Below are positions 12,051 through 24,300 of a stretch of 64,000 nt of DNA, piece after piece. Both the position numbers and the translations under genes were made by a program. Positions within the stretch are counted from its first letter, which is position 1, and each line of letters begins with the position of its first letter. The stretch comes from Bagarius yarrelli (taxonomy: Eukaryota; Chordata; Actinopteri; Siluriformes; Sisoridae), in the NCBI GenBank assembly GCA_005784505.1, contig VCAZ01000008.1:8452763-8516762 (forward strand). The letters are read 5' to 3'. The notes below the pieces were generated by a model. The model was not told where the DNA came from. It searched no databases and saw nothing but the letters and a program-made list of their open reading frames with translations.

Positions 12051-12244
12051 TTACATTTATGTCTGCAATTGTCAGACGCCTTTATCCAAAGTGACTCTCT
12101 TTTATTCCATTTATACAACTGAGCAATTAGGGGTTAAGGGCCTTGCTCAGAGGCCCAGCTTTGGCAACTTGGTGGCGCTGAGAATTGAACCCAGATCTTC
12201 CAATTAGCAGTCCAACAGCTTAACCACTGCGCTACCACTTTCCC
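12051..12244 (-). repeat. SINE A copy
   Basis: It carries CAACTGAGCAATTAGGGGTT, AGGGCCTTGCTCAGAGGCCC and the head TTAACCACTGCGCTACCACT. It is nearly full length. Confidence 0.9.
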
Positions 12245-13148
12245 TAAAATACGCCATTATCTGAATAACCATTAAATTTTAGTATCGATTTGAAGCTAGA
12301 GACTCAAATGAGCGACTTAAATCTAACCTTTAAAAGTGGAGTGAAGAAAAGGGCAGATTTAGCTGCGTCTAACAGCACAGATGGACAATTTTAAAACCTG
12401 AAACTGCAGCACAGGACTCTCATCTCTTTTTGGAAAGCCTGCGCTCAGACAGCACTCATTAACACACTAATCCACATTCTGGTCCTTAGTCTGTAATAAT
12501 AAGTCTGTAATACATTCTAGGAAAATCGAGAACGCAAGTATAATGAGAGAAAAAAAAACCCTCACCTTTGTCTGAAATTACCTTAAGGCTACATGTGCGT
12601 GTATCTTTATAATAATGAAGCGAAAGACAGGATCGGTATAAGACAGCTAAGCTAATTTAAAAAACCTTGTAACTTTAGACAAGTTTCACAGCTAATGAGC
12701 CATGCTGTGCATCGCACATCTGTCGCACTAATCACGGCTATATTACATGTGTTCAAAGGATTGCATCACTCAGTAGAAAACAGAACTCAAAACAGCAATG
12801 TTCTTTAAAACATTATGCCTGGATGGAAAAGTAGAGTCGTTTACACAGTTAACGAAAGAATGAGAGAGAGATAGCGAGATAACGTAACGTCGAAACAAGC
12901 TGACTCACTGAAAGTCACCCCTAACCTGCAGGGATCTTTGACAGGCAGGAGGAACATCTGTTCATACTGGTAAACATGTCAAGCTCAAGACAGCGATGAA
13001 GGAAATGAGGCCACAGACCTCATGAATAAGTAAAGAGTCCAGATGAAGACATTATATTACCATTATGTCCACTAGTCAGAATTCTGTTCGAAAAACTAAT
13101 GCAATTCTTTTTAAAGTTCCTGTTCAATGAATTGTATAGAAGTGATAA
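12245..13148. other. no gene recognised
   Basis: Intergenic sequence of mixed composition. No supported exon or known repeat was seen. Confidence 0.45.
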
Positions 13149-13149
13149 G

Positions 13150-13200
13150 CATATATAAATATATATATATATATATATGATATATACCCTTATATATTAT
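13150..13200. repeat. (TA)n microsatellite
   Basis: An AT run directly precedes the left terminus of the Tc1-like element, which targets TA dinucleotides. Confidence 0.9.
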
Positions 13201-13771
13201 AGTGAGGGAAAATTATTTGATCCCCTGCCAATTTTGCCCACCGACAAAGTCTATAATTCTAACAATAAAAGACAGAAAAACAACAAAAACATCCAGAAAA
13301 GATTTATACAAAAAAATTATACATTGATTATTATTTAAATGACTGATATAAGTATTTGACCCCAACCAACGCTCTTAAAGGGACTCTCTTAAAGGGAACA
13401 CTCCTACTCTCTCGTTACCTGTATAAAAGACACCTGTCCACAAAAGCAATCAATTTTCACCATGTCCAAGACCAAAGAGCCGTCCAAGGTCAAGACGGAC
13501 AGAACAATTTCACTGCATCAGAGAGATAATAGACAGAACAATGTACCATCAAATATTGGGTGAAAACTTTATTTCTTCAGCAAGGGCATTGAAAATAGGT
13601 TGTGGATGGGCATTCCAGCATAACAATAACCCCAAACACACAGACAACAAAAAAGTGGATCGAAAAGAAGCACATTAAGATCCTGAAGTGACCTAGACAG
13701 TTTTCAGACCTTAATTCTATAAAAAAAATCTGTGAAAGGGGTTGAAGGTTTAAGTTAGCAAACGTCAGCCT
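13201..13771 (+). pseudogene. Tc1-like transposon, internally deleted and 3' truncated (family 2)
   Basis: The left end AGTGAGGGAAAATTATTTGA and TCCCCTGCCAATTTTGCCCA match the terminal repeat of a widespread fish Tc1 family. The transposase start near 13460 (MSKTKEP) is followed by a jump to the DDE region near 13545 (VDGHSSI and similar, with AKRQPWL near 13760). The right terminus is lost where a truncated SINE A begins. The frame is broken throughout. Confidence 0.85.
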
Positions 13772-13775
13772 TGGC

Positions 13776-13865
13776 TCATCAGTGGCAACTTGATGGTGCT
13801 GGGAATTAAACTTAGAATTTATTGATCAGCAGTCCAACCCCTTTACCACTGAGCTACCACTTCCC
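13776..13865 (-). repeat. SINE A copy, head half only
   Basis: It runs from CAGTGGCAACTTGATGGTGC to ACTGAGCTACCACTTCCC. Its 3' half is absent. Confidence 0.8.
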
Positions 13866-14468
13866 AATTCTTAAAACTCTGTCTATTTAAAGTGTCACAT
13901 GATCTTAGTATAAATATTGTTTATTTTACTATCAGTATCAGCAAAATCAGATTAGTCATAATATTATCAACTATAATAAATGGTAAATATTTTATAGAGC
14001 ATAATTTAATTGATTACTTAAAAAAGGGAATATGTCACGGACTAATACTAATGCACTAATAACTGCACAAGAGAAACTGACTGTACAGGAAGTCAGGGTA
14101 GCTATTAACCTGATGCCACCACCTTCATGCTTCACTGTTAATATAGGGTTGTTTGGCCAGACAATATTTTTTTTTAACATGTTTGCTAAGACTCCTACGT
14201 GTCTTTCCCCCCGTGTATAAATCACACCCTTATGCGGCTAAGCGTTGGATCTGTTCAGCTCCTACAGAGTTACTGTATGATACTGTCTTGGTTCCTTCAA
14301 TGATCAATGTCCTTCTTGGTACAGTAATGCAGGAAGATACTTTTTTATATTTTTTCCTTATTTACAAAATGTATTCTTTATCAGCTGTTTAATGAATTTA
14401 TTCAGGAAGGATGTAATTAAATATTCAGAGCTCCGCTTATATCCTGGGAGGTTCCCTGTAGTTAACGG
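13866..14468. other. no gene recognised
   Basis: Possible decayed transposon sequence near 14080-14330, but I could not assign it. No exon was supported. Confidence 0.4.
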
Positions 14469-14469
14469 T

Positions 14470-14600
14470 GCTTAAGCAGACCAGGAGGATTGTAAGAGAC
14501 CTCAACCATCAAATCGATAGACTTTTCTGTCTGTTGCGATCAGAAAAGCGTTTCTGCTCCTTGAACACAAATACAAGGAGAATGACTAGAGACCTTCCCC
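14470..14600 (+). pseudogene. L2/CR1-like LINE fragment (reverse transcriptase C-terminus)
   Basis: One open frame reads KQTRRIVRDLNHQIDRLF, LLRSEKRFCSLNTNTRRM and so on. This follows the pattern of the C-terminal end of fish L2-like ORF2 proteins (LLPSGRRYRS...R.NR). It is too short for subfamily assignment. Confidence 0.55.
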
Positions 14601-14603
14601 CTA

Positions 14604-15480
14604 CAGTACTACTTTAGTAATAATCCAATACTACTGTTCATACTCCAATACTACTGTTCATACTTCATTTACTACTATTCATACTCCAGTATTACTGTTC
14701 ATACGTCAATACTACTATTCATACTCCAATACTACTGTTCATACTCCAGTACTACTGTTCATAATCCAGTATTACTGTTCATACTCCAATACTACTGTTC
14801 ATACTCCTGTATTACTGTTCATACGCCAGTATTACTGTTCATACCCTAATACTACTGTTCATACTCCAATACTGCTGTTCATACTTCAAATACTACTATT
14901 CATACTCCAGTATTACTGTTCATACGTCAATACTACTATTCATACTCCAATACTACTGTTCATACTCCAGTACTACTGTTCATAATCCAGTATTACTGTT
15001 CATACTCCAATACTACTGTTCATACTCCTGTATTACTGTTCATACGCCAGTATTACTGTTCATACTCCAATTTCACTGTTCATACTCCAATACTACTGTT
15101 CATACTCAAGGATTACTTTCCATACTCCAATTTTACTGTTCATACCCTAATACTACTGTTCATACTCCAATACTGCTGTCCACACTCCAGCATTACTGTT
15201 CATACTCCAATTTTACTGTTCATACTCCAAAACTACTGTTCATACTCCAATACTACTGATCATACTTTAATATTACTGATCATACTTCAATACTACTGTT
15301 CACACTTCAATACTACTGTTCATACTCCAGTATTACTGTTCATACTCTAATACTACTGTCCATACTTCAGTACTACATTTTATAGTTCGATACATTTCAT
15401 ACTTCATTTATACTTATATACTCCCATACTACTGTCCATACTTCAGTACTACTGGTAATACTTTTATACTACTGTTTATA
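14604..15480. repeat. 20-bp minisatellite with higher-order structure
   Basis: About 43 units of the type TACTACTGTTCATACTCCAA are present, with variants (TATTACTG, CATACGTCAA, CATAATCCAG, CATACTCCTG). The ordered string of variants starting ACTACTATTC at 14671 recurs from 14892. This indicates a 221-bp (11-unit) segmental duplication inside the array. Units decay toward the right end. Confidence 0.95.
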
Positions 15481-17690
15481 TACAGTAGATACAGTTGTGT
15501 AATTTAAGAATGTTTACAACAGTGTCTTTCTTTGTATTGGTTGGTTTTTAAATAATCTTTTTAGACGCAATATTGTAGTTTCTGTGCTTTATCTGTTTTT
15601 CTTTATCCTGCATTGTACCCAGTTCAGCACCCGTTTAAGTTGACTTTCAATAAGAACACACAGCTCGGTGACCTTAACGCATTTTGCAATGCAGCAAACC
15701 CAATTTTACAACCGCACCGCATTATAAACACAATGAGAGCTAACAAAAACACTGATGTAAGCAATAACACAGGTAACTGGATGTGCTTTTGGACTCTTCT
15801 GTCCTTTTTAACCACTGGGACATACAATGTTCTCACAGACAAACTCAGTAAGAAAAACATTAATGAAGCTACATCGCTTTATTGTTGCTGGATGTTAGTA
15901 TGAGTCCCACGTTTTCTCGTCAACCCGTTTCCTTCGTCCATCTCTCCTTTGCTTGATGCGACTAAACTGTGTTTCAATCTAGAAAATCGATATCCCAAGA
16001 ACTCTAATCCTGAGGGATTACACTGGATTTAAAATCGCTGGCTACATCCTATCAGAATTAGACCTCAATAAATCACACAAGTTATTGTAGACAGGCTCCA
16101 GCTATAGAGATTTAATGTCAGACAGATTGAGTGGAATAATGAGACAGTATGTTAAGAAGCAGGGGCATTTTATATCTTTACAGCAGACTGACAATAAATA
16201 GGGCTGTGTAAAAATATCGATACAGCTAACTATCACAATCATTTTTTTCATGATTGTGCATCGATTTTACTTAAAAAAGGAATCAAAGTTATGTTAATAT
16301 TTAATTAAAACCATCAGTGTGTGTGTCAAACTATTTCTTTGCAATGTATTACAATATGTACTGTATGGCGATATATCGAGATATATATATATATTGTATT
16401 GTGACCTATGTATTGAGATATGTATTGTATCATGACACCCTTGCCAATAAATGTTAATTAATTAAAAAACGTTTATATGAAATGTATATGTAAATTAGTT
16501 TTTCGACATGAGGACATCTTTGATACAACTCAGGACAATATTCTTCCCTGACAACAGAGGTCAATATCACAATCATTTAAGATCCAATAGTCATTTCAAG
16601 TTTACTTCCTGGTCATTGATTAGAAATGCACATGGTGATGACTGACACATTTTACTGACTCAGATGTTTGAATCTTGTTTAGCAAAATAAATTCATGTAT
16701 TTTTTTTCCAGTCGTTTCATTAATTTCTTTCATTTCAACAGTTCAATGTTACGTGTTACATCTATGCACAAACACTGATCATATTTACAATAAGACAAAT
16801 ATATAAATCAACAAAGGTTAAACTGTAGGAAGCAAAAATGAATAATTCACTGCTTAGCAGCGTCTATAAGCTCTGCAGGCTGTCCAAGTGATAAATTTAT
16901 CTCCAGAGTCTACAGGTTCGAGTCGTATATTCTGTCGACAAGTAACATGACAGTAGTATCGGATACAGAAATTAGATATTAAAGCCCAATCTTCCTTTCT
17001 GTAGTTTCAACATTACATGTTTATCGGCGGTTAAACAAGGACAATAAAACAAGACTGAAAAGAAAAAGAACAGAACCTGTTTTTGAAGAAGAAAATGTTT
17101 ATTGCACATGTCTTTTGATCATTTTATAATAATTTCTAAAAGAATAAAACATTATTAATAATAACTGTAGGATAACGATGCAGGAAGTGATCACATGACA
17201 ACTCAGGTGAAGAACTAATCATTTCTGGTAGCCCAAGCCTGCGAGGCTGCGACGCAGAGGATATCCTAATTATATTGTGCATGTGTGGTCAATACAGAAT
17301 AAACAAATCCCTCTCTAAGACGAATCATTGTTCGAGAGTTATATCAAAGATTCGTTCACAATAATCGAAACGTTCATAAACGACACATTGCTGGCGCACG
17401 AAATAAAACCACTAGCTAGCATTTACAGTTTATGTTCTGGGTCAGGGTAATCCTGCTTGCCGTGTCTGTGTATAATTATTTGCCAGCCTGATTGTCTGAT
17501 TACTCTCTTAAATCATTCCTGTCTGATTAAAGTCTTAAGCGTGATTGTGTTTGACCTTTTGCTTGCTGGTAGGGGAACAAACTTATAGCTTTTATTCTCT
17601 GGGTTTTTGCACACACTATTTTGACTTGCAGCATAAAATATTCAAATTTGGGATGATGATGATGATGATGATTTAATTACTTCATTACAT
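15481..17690. other. no gene recognised
   Basis: About 2.2 kb without a recognised exon or clear repeat apart from short TA runs (16375-16395). Open frames at 15613-15903 have no familiar domain or splice support. Confidence 0.4.
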
Positions 17691-17692
17691 TT

Positions 17693-17836
17693 AGGTCATT
17701 GTGGCAGACGTATTTATCCGGAGCCACTTGCATTTACGGGTTAGGGGCATTGCTCAGGAGCCCAACAGTGGCAACTTGGTGGTGCTAGGAATCGAATCCA
17801 GTTCTTCCATCCAGCAGTCTGAAACTAAAAACCCTA
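17693..17836 (-). repeat. SINE A copy, truncated
   Basis: It has GTGGCAGACGTATTTATCC, AGGGGCATTGCTCAGGAGCC and TTCTTCCATCCAGCAGTCTG. It is cut off where the next copy starts. Confidence 0.85.
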
Positions 17837-17998
17837 AACATTTACAGCATTTGGCAGACGCTCTTATACAGAGCGATTTACATTTATCTCATTCATACAA
17901 CTGAGCGTTTAGGGGTTAAGGGCCTTGCTCAGGGGCCCAGCAATGGTGGCTTTCTGGTATTAGTCCAACAACCTAACCACTGCGCCACCACTTCCCTT
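17837..17998 (-). repeat. SINE A copy, tandem to the previous one
   Basis: It begins ACATTTACAGCATTTGGCAG and ends TAACCACTGCGCCACCACTT. It lacks part of the B-box region. Confidence 0.85.
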
Positions 17999-18204
17999 AT
18001 AGCTAAACTCCCTGTCATTATCTTTTCTATAGCTGTACTATCCACAGTCGAGGGTATGCCCCATAAATCAACAGCCAAACTGTTTTTTAATAATGTATTT
18101 TGCAGATGATAACAAATTACCCTTATTTCTCATTTTCCCAGAGAAAAGTACTCTATGTTTATACAGTATGTATAAGTAGAAATATAATAGTATAGTCCAA
18201 TTAC

Positions 18205-18285
18205 TAACTGATTGGATGATTGGAAGATTGTGGGTTTAATTCCTGATACCACCAACTGTCACTGCAAGAAGCTTTAAGCAATGAA
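18205..18285 (+). repeat. SINE A fragment
   Basis: It contains only TTGGAAGATTGTGGGTTTAA, TACCACCAACTGTCACTG and degraded flanks. Confidence 0.5.
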
Positions 18286-18352
18286 TGAGCATGAACGTCA
18301 GCGTAATTTCTGAATTCATTGTGTTTTCTGCAATGATTGAAATACCTTGAAA

Positions 18353-18465
18353 AAAGGTAAGATTCAGATTAAACCTAAGTTTCCGATTAAAACTAAGACT
18401 CAGATTAAACCTAAGATTCCGATTAAAACTAAGACTCAGATTAAACCTAAGATTCAGATTAAGCA
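18353..18465. repeat. 18-bp tandem repeat, about 6 copies
   Basis: Units alternate between GATTCAGATTAAACCTAA and GATTCCGATTAAAACTAA types. The alternation suggests a 36-bp dimer as the amplified unit. Confidence 0.9.
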
Positions 18466-18679
18466 TCTTTTATGAATCAAATATCATAAGTAGAAAATTG
18501 ACTACGGTTTGTAATAAGGATGAAATGCATAGAACTGCAGCCTCTCCGGAGAACCATTCACACACATCCCCACATCAACTTCTGCTCCACAACCTGACAT
18601 TTATAAATATGCATCAGAGCCCACACACCACCTCACTCAACACACCACACACCACCTCTCAGTACTCGAAAAGGTCTCC

Positions 18680-18965
18680 ATGAGCTCACTCTCCCTCCCT
18701 CTTTCTCTTGCTCTCTCTCTCTCTCTCTTTATCTATCTATCTCACTCCCTCCCTCTCCCTCTCTCTCTCTCCTCTCTCTTTCTCATTCTCTCTCATTCTC
18801 TTCCCCCCTCTCTCATTCTCTCTCTCTTGCGCTCTCTTTTTCTCATTCTCTCTCTCTCCCTTTCCTCTCTTATTCTCATTCACTCTCTCTTTCCTATTCT
18901 CTCTCTCTCTCTCATTCTCCCCCCCTCTTTCTCTCTCTCTGTCTCTTTCTCTCTATCTATCTCTT
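18680..18965. repeat. (CT)n-rich tract
   Basis: About 290 bases of almost pure pyrimidine on this strand (CTCTCTC with TATCTATC and CCCC inserts). Long open frames here are low-complexity artefacts. Confidence 0.95.
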
Positions 18966-19665
18966 TGTACAGATTGTCCTATTTTCCTGCTGAGAACATT
19001 TCCAGCATGTGTGTAAATGTGTGTGTTTAAAAGAAAGAAAAAAAAGAGTCGTGTACCGTCCAAGTTTTAATACAGGGACTTACATGGCCAGGAACTGAAA
19101 GGCATAAAGGATAAAATGCGAGTGAAATAAACCCTGAAATGATGTTCCTGTAACAGCACTATAACTGCACTGCTTTAAAGAAGAAAGGAACCCATGAGCA
19201 CTGAAATGTCCATTTAGTAGGTTTGCTGCTCAAAAGATCTGTAACCCTGACAACCTTGTTAGAGAGTGATTTTTTATTAAATAGTCCAGGACATTAGGTT
19301 ATTAGAGAAATAATTTAGTAACTTAATGACTAGTCAAATAAGTATACAATTTAAGTATACAAATAAGTATAGTAGTCAGTAAATGCTGTTAGGAATGAAA
19401 TGATGATGATTATAATGATCATTATTTGATGATTTATTTCATGCACATATATATTATGCACAGTGTCAATAGATAAAGGTATAATATATAACACTAATTA
19501 AATAATATATTTTTTATGATGTATTGAATAAAGAAGGAAAACAAACATTTCTGTTGCCTATGATTATAATTTTTATAATAAGGATAAATATGATGATGAT
19601 AACTATTATTTGACAGTAGGTTTGTGATCTAACAACCCAATATTGATCTATTTTTTTTTTTTTTT
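18966..19665. other. no gene recognised
   Basis: AT-rich sequence without supported features. Confidence 0.45.
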
Positions 19666-19669
19666 TCAT

Positions 19670-19717
19670 TTGCTCTGGATAAAGGCATCTGCCAAATACT
19701 TTACAGTAAATGTAAAT
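19670..19717 (+). repeat. SINE A tail fragment
   Basis: Only the 3' end remains: TGCTCTGGATAAAGGCATCT, GCCAAATACT and AGTAAATGTAAA, preceded by a T run. Confidence 0.7.
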
Positions 19718-19719
19718 TG

Positions 19720-20495
19720 CTACTGTTATTATTAGTATATATTATAAGTAGTAGGAAAAGTATTAGAATTTTATTAGTACAAAAGAATTTTGAAATGATA
19801 TTTAGCAAAATAACAGGTGGATCCATTCAAGCTTGTGATTGGCCAGAGCGTTACATCTTCCCTATACTATAAGAATTTTGACCATGTAGCTTTGCCCACC
19901 CTCCAAGATTTTTCACCCCGGTTTACACTAATTTGCCATGTAGTGTGTTATTTATTTGCACTCTCAAATGTTAAGGAGTTTAATTGTGCTTGGGATTTTC
20001 AACAGTCAGCCCATTTCCTATTTGTAAAACCTTGTTTATAGAATTTGCATTTAGACATGATTTTCCAAAAGCAAGCAGATCAGGATCTGGGACCCTTTTG
20101 AGGAACATACTTTTGCTTAAAAAATTGCAACATAAAAATGATAAGAAAATGTAAAAGGCTTGACTTTTATCCTAAAAAGCAAGAGTTAACGCTGAAAAGA
20201 AGAGATACATGATATGTCTCCTTTCCCAAAAAAGCATGAATACAAATGAGAGGAGACATGGGGAAAAATGCCAGCAGTGTTGGAATGCAATTTATAATTT
20301 TTTGGAAGTGTTTGGAGCGTCTCGAGGCACTTCCGGCTAATTAAAGTGCACCAGGAGCGGCAGCTTCGGGACTGTACTGCTGCTGCTGCTGCTGTTGGAT
20401 TGGGATTTTCACAGAACTACTTTAATTCCCAAGAAAACGGAGAGCCATAATTCACCTTGTGCTTAAGTGTCAACCTTATCTACTTGGAAGACTCA
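19720..20495. other. no gene recognised
   Basis: Mixed sequence with a short CTG triplet run at 20378-20395. No supported exon. Confidence 0.45.
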
Positions 20496-20497
20496 CT

Positions 20498-20686
20498 GTG
20501 GGAAGTGGTAGCGCAGTAGTTAAGGTGTTGGACTGCTAATTGGAAGATCCCGGTTTGATTCCCAGTAACACCAAGTTGCCACTGTTGGGCCCTGAGCAAG
20601 GCCCTTAACTTCTAATAGCTTAGTTTTATAACGGAAATAAATGTAAGTCGCTTTGGATAAGGACGCCTGCCAAATGCTGTAAATGT
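20498..20686 (+). repeat. SINE A copy
   Basis: It runs from GGGAAGTGGTAGCGCAGTAG through AAGTTGCCACTGTTGGGCC to TGCTGTAAATGTTAC. It is full length and close to the family consensus. Confidence 0.9.
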
Positions 20687-20974
20687 TACAATCTGAAACT
20701 TAAAACATTATTACCTGTAACGGGAAGTAGACTCGAGACACAAGTGAATTAGGATTAAACAGACTGATTTATTACAAAGAAGACAAATAGACAGGTAAGA
20801 CTTGGAGGACTTTGGACTGAAAAGTTACCCAGAGTTACCCAGAAAGACAGAGATTCCAGGAGCGATCGGATCAAACCCGGAAACAGAGAAGACAAAAGTC
20901 TTTAAACACTCGAGGGAAACAAAGAAGAATGAGGAGACTTGCGTCCAACGGGAATTATCATAAGCGTATGTCCT

Positions 20975-21941
20975 TTTCCACAAGGGAGACCAGACAAAGA
21001 GCCTATGTGAGGAGCTTGTATAGAGCATTCTGAGGAGCTGCATCACTGCCTGGTTTGGGAATTGCACAATTTCGGGATCAGAAGATCTTGCAGTAGTGAG
21101 AACACGGGGAAAGTGGTGGCTCATGGTGTTAGGTGTTGGATTACCAACCCGAAGGTTGGGGTTCGGCGACCCATGCCACCACCATTGGGCCCCTGAGCAA
21201 GGCCCTAACCCCCAAGGTTGCTCGAGTTCCCACCGAGACCAAGCCACCACCATTGGGCACCGGAATGCAGGCTTAAACCCCCATTGAGTATTGTAAGTCT
21301 CTGGAAATAAGTAAATGGCTCTCTTCCCTCTATAACGGACATTTACACCACACACTGCATCCGCAAAGCCAAGAACATTGTGGACGACCCCATACACCCC
21401 TCACACACACTTTTCACACTTCTGCCATCTGGAGAAAGGTACCGTAGCATTCGGACCCTCACAAACCGAATGTGTAACAGTTTCCGTGAGCCGTCAGGCT
21501 CCTCAACACACTGAACTAAACTAACTACCTCAAAACACACACACACATACATACACTCAACACAAGCGATGTTTACAGCAACACAAACACATTTTGTTAA
21601 GTAATTTCTTGCTATAATCTGGTCGTCGCTGTTTAATTTGTGTTCTGTTTTTGTTCTGTATTGTCTGTTTTTGCACCGTCTGGTTTAATGTTTTTACTGT
21701 TTTACCGTCTGGTTTAATGTCTGTTCTGCACCAGGTTGCACACATGCACTTTATGTTGCTGAGACATTTTATTTTTGTGTGTTGTTTTGTTTAGTAGCTC
21801 TTTGTTGTTTGATGTTTTGTGTAATTCTGTGTTGTTTTGTGTAGCACCATGGGGTCCTGGAGAAACGTTGTTTTATTTCACTGTGTACTGTGTCTGCTAT
21901 ATATGGTTGAAATGGCAATGAAGCTTCTTGAACTTGAACCA
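20975..21941 (+). pseudogene. 5'-truncated L2-like LINE, inserted in the solo LTR
   Basis: Its left part carries a degraded reverse transcriptase C-terminal region (ITAWFGN-like near 21045). After an inserted SINE A it continues with TDITLHHTLHPQ-like and DPIHPSHTLFTLLPSGERYR near 21385, then TNRMCNSF. The 3' UTR ends TGAAGCTTCTTGAACTTGAAC. The same 3' end occurs at 60545-60866. Frameshifts are present. Confidence 0.75.
21105..21312 (+). repeat. SINE A copy inside the LINE
   Basis: It begins GGGGAAAGTGGTGGCTCATG and has a rearranged middle in which the GGGC and AAGCCACCACCATTGGGC blocks occur twice. It interrupts the LINE coding remnant, making a three-level nest. Confidence 0.8.
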
Positions 21942-22167
21942 TAGTGCTGTGAGGGTGATTGGCGAATGAGTGTCAGGTGCGCGTAATCAGTACTCTGGTG
22001 ATTGGGAGTAATGAATGGCGTGTCCGTGACACTACCATTAAATATAATGCTTACAATAAGGAATACTTTTAGATCAGGATCGGTTTCATAACTGTAGTTG
22101 TTTTTTTTTGTTTGTTTGTTCAATGTTTGAAAACAGCTGAGAAACATATAATTAGAAAATCTCCCCT

Positions 22168-22212
<45 letters not shown>
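22168..22212. repeat. (CT)n(CA)n microsatellite
   Basis: CTCTCTCT is followed by about 17 CA units. Confidence 0.95.
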
Positions 22213-22213
<1 letters not shown>

Positions 22214-22214
22214 T

Positions 22215-23428
22215 TGCCCAATACTGTGAATTACGTGTCCAGTAAGCTTCTGGGCTCCTACACACAGGCTGGTCAAATATTTTCTGAGCAAATAAAGCTC
22301 ATCGTTCATCTCCAGCAAAGCTCCGGCATGTGTGTCCTCTCTGCTAATTGTTTGCTTTCCCAATCCGGCCACCGTTTTAAATCGTATAAAAAAACATTTT
22401 ATTTTACTTGACAAATAATACTTGATCCCAGCACATCACTGAACAGATCACACGTCTTACCAGAGTTTTACTTTTTTTAAATTATTGGATAAATAAAATA
22501 GACAATATTTTTTACAATAAAAGAAAATGCTTAAGGAATTATCCCATCAAGCATTTTTCGGATAAATTTCGAGTTATTAAGTCCACTTAAAATACCAATA
22601 TAAACATGTTATGTCCTAATCAGGATAGAAAGGATGTAATGTCAGATGTGCATTAAAAATCGCTTCACAATATTGCATAGGATAGAAAGTTGTGTCTTTT
22701 GTCTTATCCATACCCATAAATTAAACCACTTATCCACCACCTAACCATGAGCCACCACTCCGAGCCAACTTTACTTTCTACTTGAGCAAAAGTCACTTGA
22801 AAGTCACTTAATGATGTCACAAAGCACTGATAAATGCAGATATATACATTTGAGAGAGAAGACAAAATCAATTTCTGTCTATCAAATGAGCCAAAAAAAC
22901 CACCTCTGTTCTTTTGGCGGTGATGTCAGCGCAATATTCAGAGGATGTATGTTTGCGTGCCATCTGTGCGGCTGCTGAAACGAGAACGCTGAAGATGAGC
23001 TGCTGCATCAGCTCCCTCCTTCTCAACCGTCAGCTCTCTCAGCCATCCAGTTTTCCATCCGTCATGCCTTCTGCGTACCTCACTCTCTCTCACTCGCTCT
23101 TTCTCATTCAGTCCTTTCTCTTCCTATCTGTCCTGAACTGCATTCTCCCCATTCATTCATCCATCTTCTTTTCAATTCTTCATCATGCCCTGTTGCATTC
23201 ATCAAAAATAATTCCAGAGGTCCTTCTCACTTTTCTGTTCTAGTCTCTGCCTCAACAGAACTGACGCTTAACAGAACGTTAACACAGAATGATTGCTTGC
23301 AGTAATTATAAAAATGATTGTACAATGATGAATGGCCTAGTAGACTACCAATATTTTTGATGATATACGTCAAACAAAATCTTTATGTGATGCATTTGCA
23401 GTGTGTGGGATGATTATAGAAAGGTTTT
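22215..23428. other. no gene recognised
   Basis: Unique-looking sequence with a pyrimidine-rich part at 23010-23240. A SINE A head remnant (AACCATGAGCCACCACT) lies near 22745. No exon was supported. Confidence 0.4.
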
Positions 23429-24300
23429 ACAACCCGATATTTCGGAAAAGTTGGGACATTTTTTAAAAATTTGAATAGAATACTTTCAAATCACATGAGC
23501 GAATATTTTATTTCCGATAGAACACAGATAACATAAATGGTTAGACCGACAAATTTTACACTTTTATCCCCTAAATGAGTGCATTTCAAATTAAATGCCT
23601 GCTACAGGTCTTAAAATAGTAGCCACGGGGGGCAACAAAGGGCTGAAAAAGGTATACATTTTAAAAAGAAGAACATTTAGCAACTAATTAAGTTAAATTG
23701 ACATCAGGTCTGTAACATGATTAGCTATAAAAGGAATGTCTTAAAGAGGCAGAGTTTCTCAGAAATAAAGATCAAAAGCCAGCATCTCTGATGGTATAGG
23801 GGTGCATAAGTGCATATGGTTTGGGCAGATTGCAGTTTTGGAGGGCACTATGAATGTTGAAAGGTATATAAAGGTTTTGGAACATATGCTCCTCGCTAGA
23901 CGACGTCTGTTTCAGGTCTTGTGTATTTTAGCAGGACAATGAAAAATCACATACTGCAGCTATTACAGCAGCATGGCTTCGTAGTAGAAGAGTCTACAAA
24001 AACCCTTCAGCAGCTGAAAACTGGGATCAAACCCAACAACAACATTTCTGAAACTTATAACCCTGTCACCCAGACGTCCGAAGAGGAGATGCCACATCAG
24101 GGTTAGCGTCCCAACTATTTTGAGACCTGTAGCAGGCAGCAAAATTGAAATGAGTTCATTTAGTGCATAAAATTGTAAAGTTTGTCAATTTCAACATTTT
24201 ATGTTATGTGAATAAAATATTGGCTTATGTAATTTGAAACTTTATTGTTTTCATTTTATTCCAATTTACAAAAAAAAACCAACTTTTCCGGAATTCGGAT
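23429..24300 (+). pseudogene. Tc1-like transposon, internally deleted, both ends present (family 3)
   Basis: The left end TATTTCGGAAAAGTTGGGAC and the right end AACTTTTCCGGAATTCGG are inverted repeats, and TA precedes the left end. A decayed transposase piece at about 23770-24010 reads KPASLMV, then GCISAYGLGR (with one stop), ERYIKVLEHMLL and RRRLFQVL. Much of the 5' half and the DDE region is missing. A tail with GTGAATAAAATATTGGCTTA precedes the right end. It is not capable of moving by itself. Confidence 0.85.

Larger units (their letters stand above)
20716..22031 (-). mobile_element. solo LTR, split by a LINE insertion
   Basis: Read on the minus strand, the element begins TGTCACGGACACGCC at 22031 and ends CTTCCCGTTACA at 20716, the TG...CA form of an LTR. 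A polyadenylation signal AATAAA (plus-strand TTTATT at 20768-20773) lies about 50 bases before its end. Flanks are TTACC (20711-20715) and CTACC (22032-22036), a 5-bp target duplication with one mismatch. LTR sequence occupies about 20716-20970 and 21942-22031; the rest is a LINE. No internal retroelement genes remain. Gypsy-like or retroviral origin cannot be told apart. Confidence 0.7.

Noticed and set aside
14604..15480. Possible CRISPR-like array of regular repeats
   Set aside because: Units are contiguous 20-bp tandem repeats without unique spacers, in a vertebrate genome. It is a minisatellite.
18680..19030. Open frames of SLSLSLSL type
   Set aside because: Low-complexity CT tract, open in overlapping frames.
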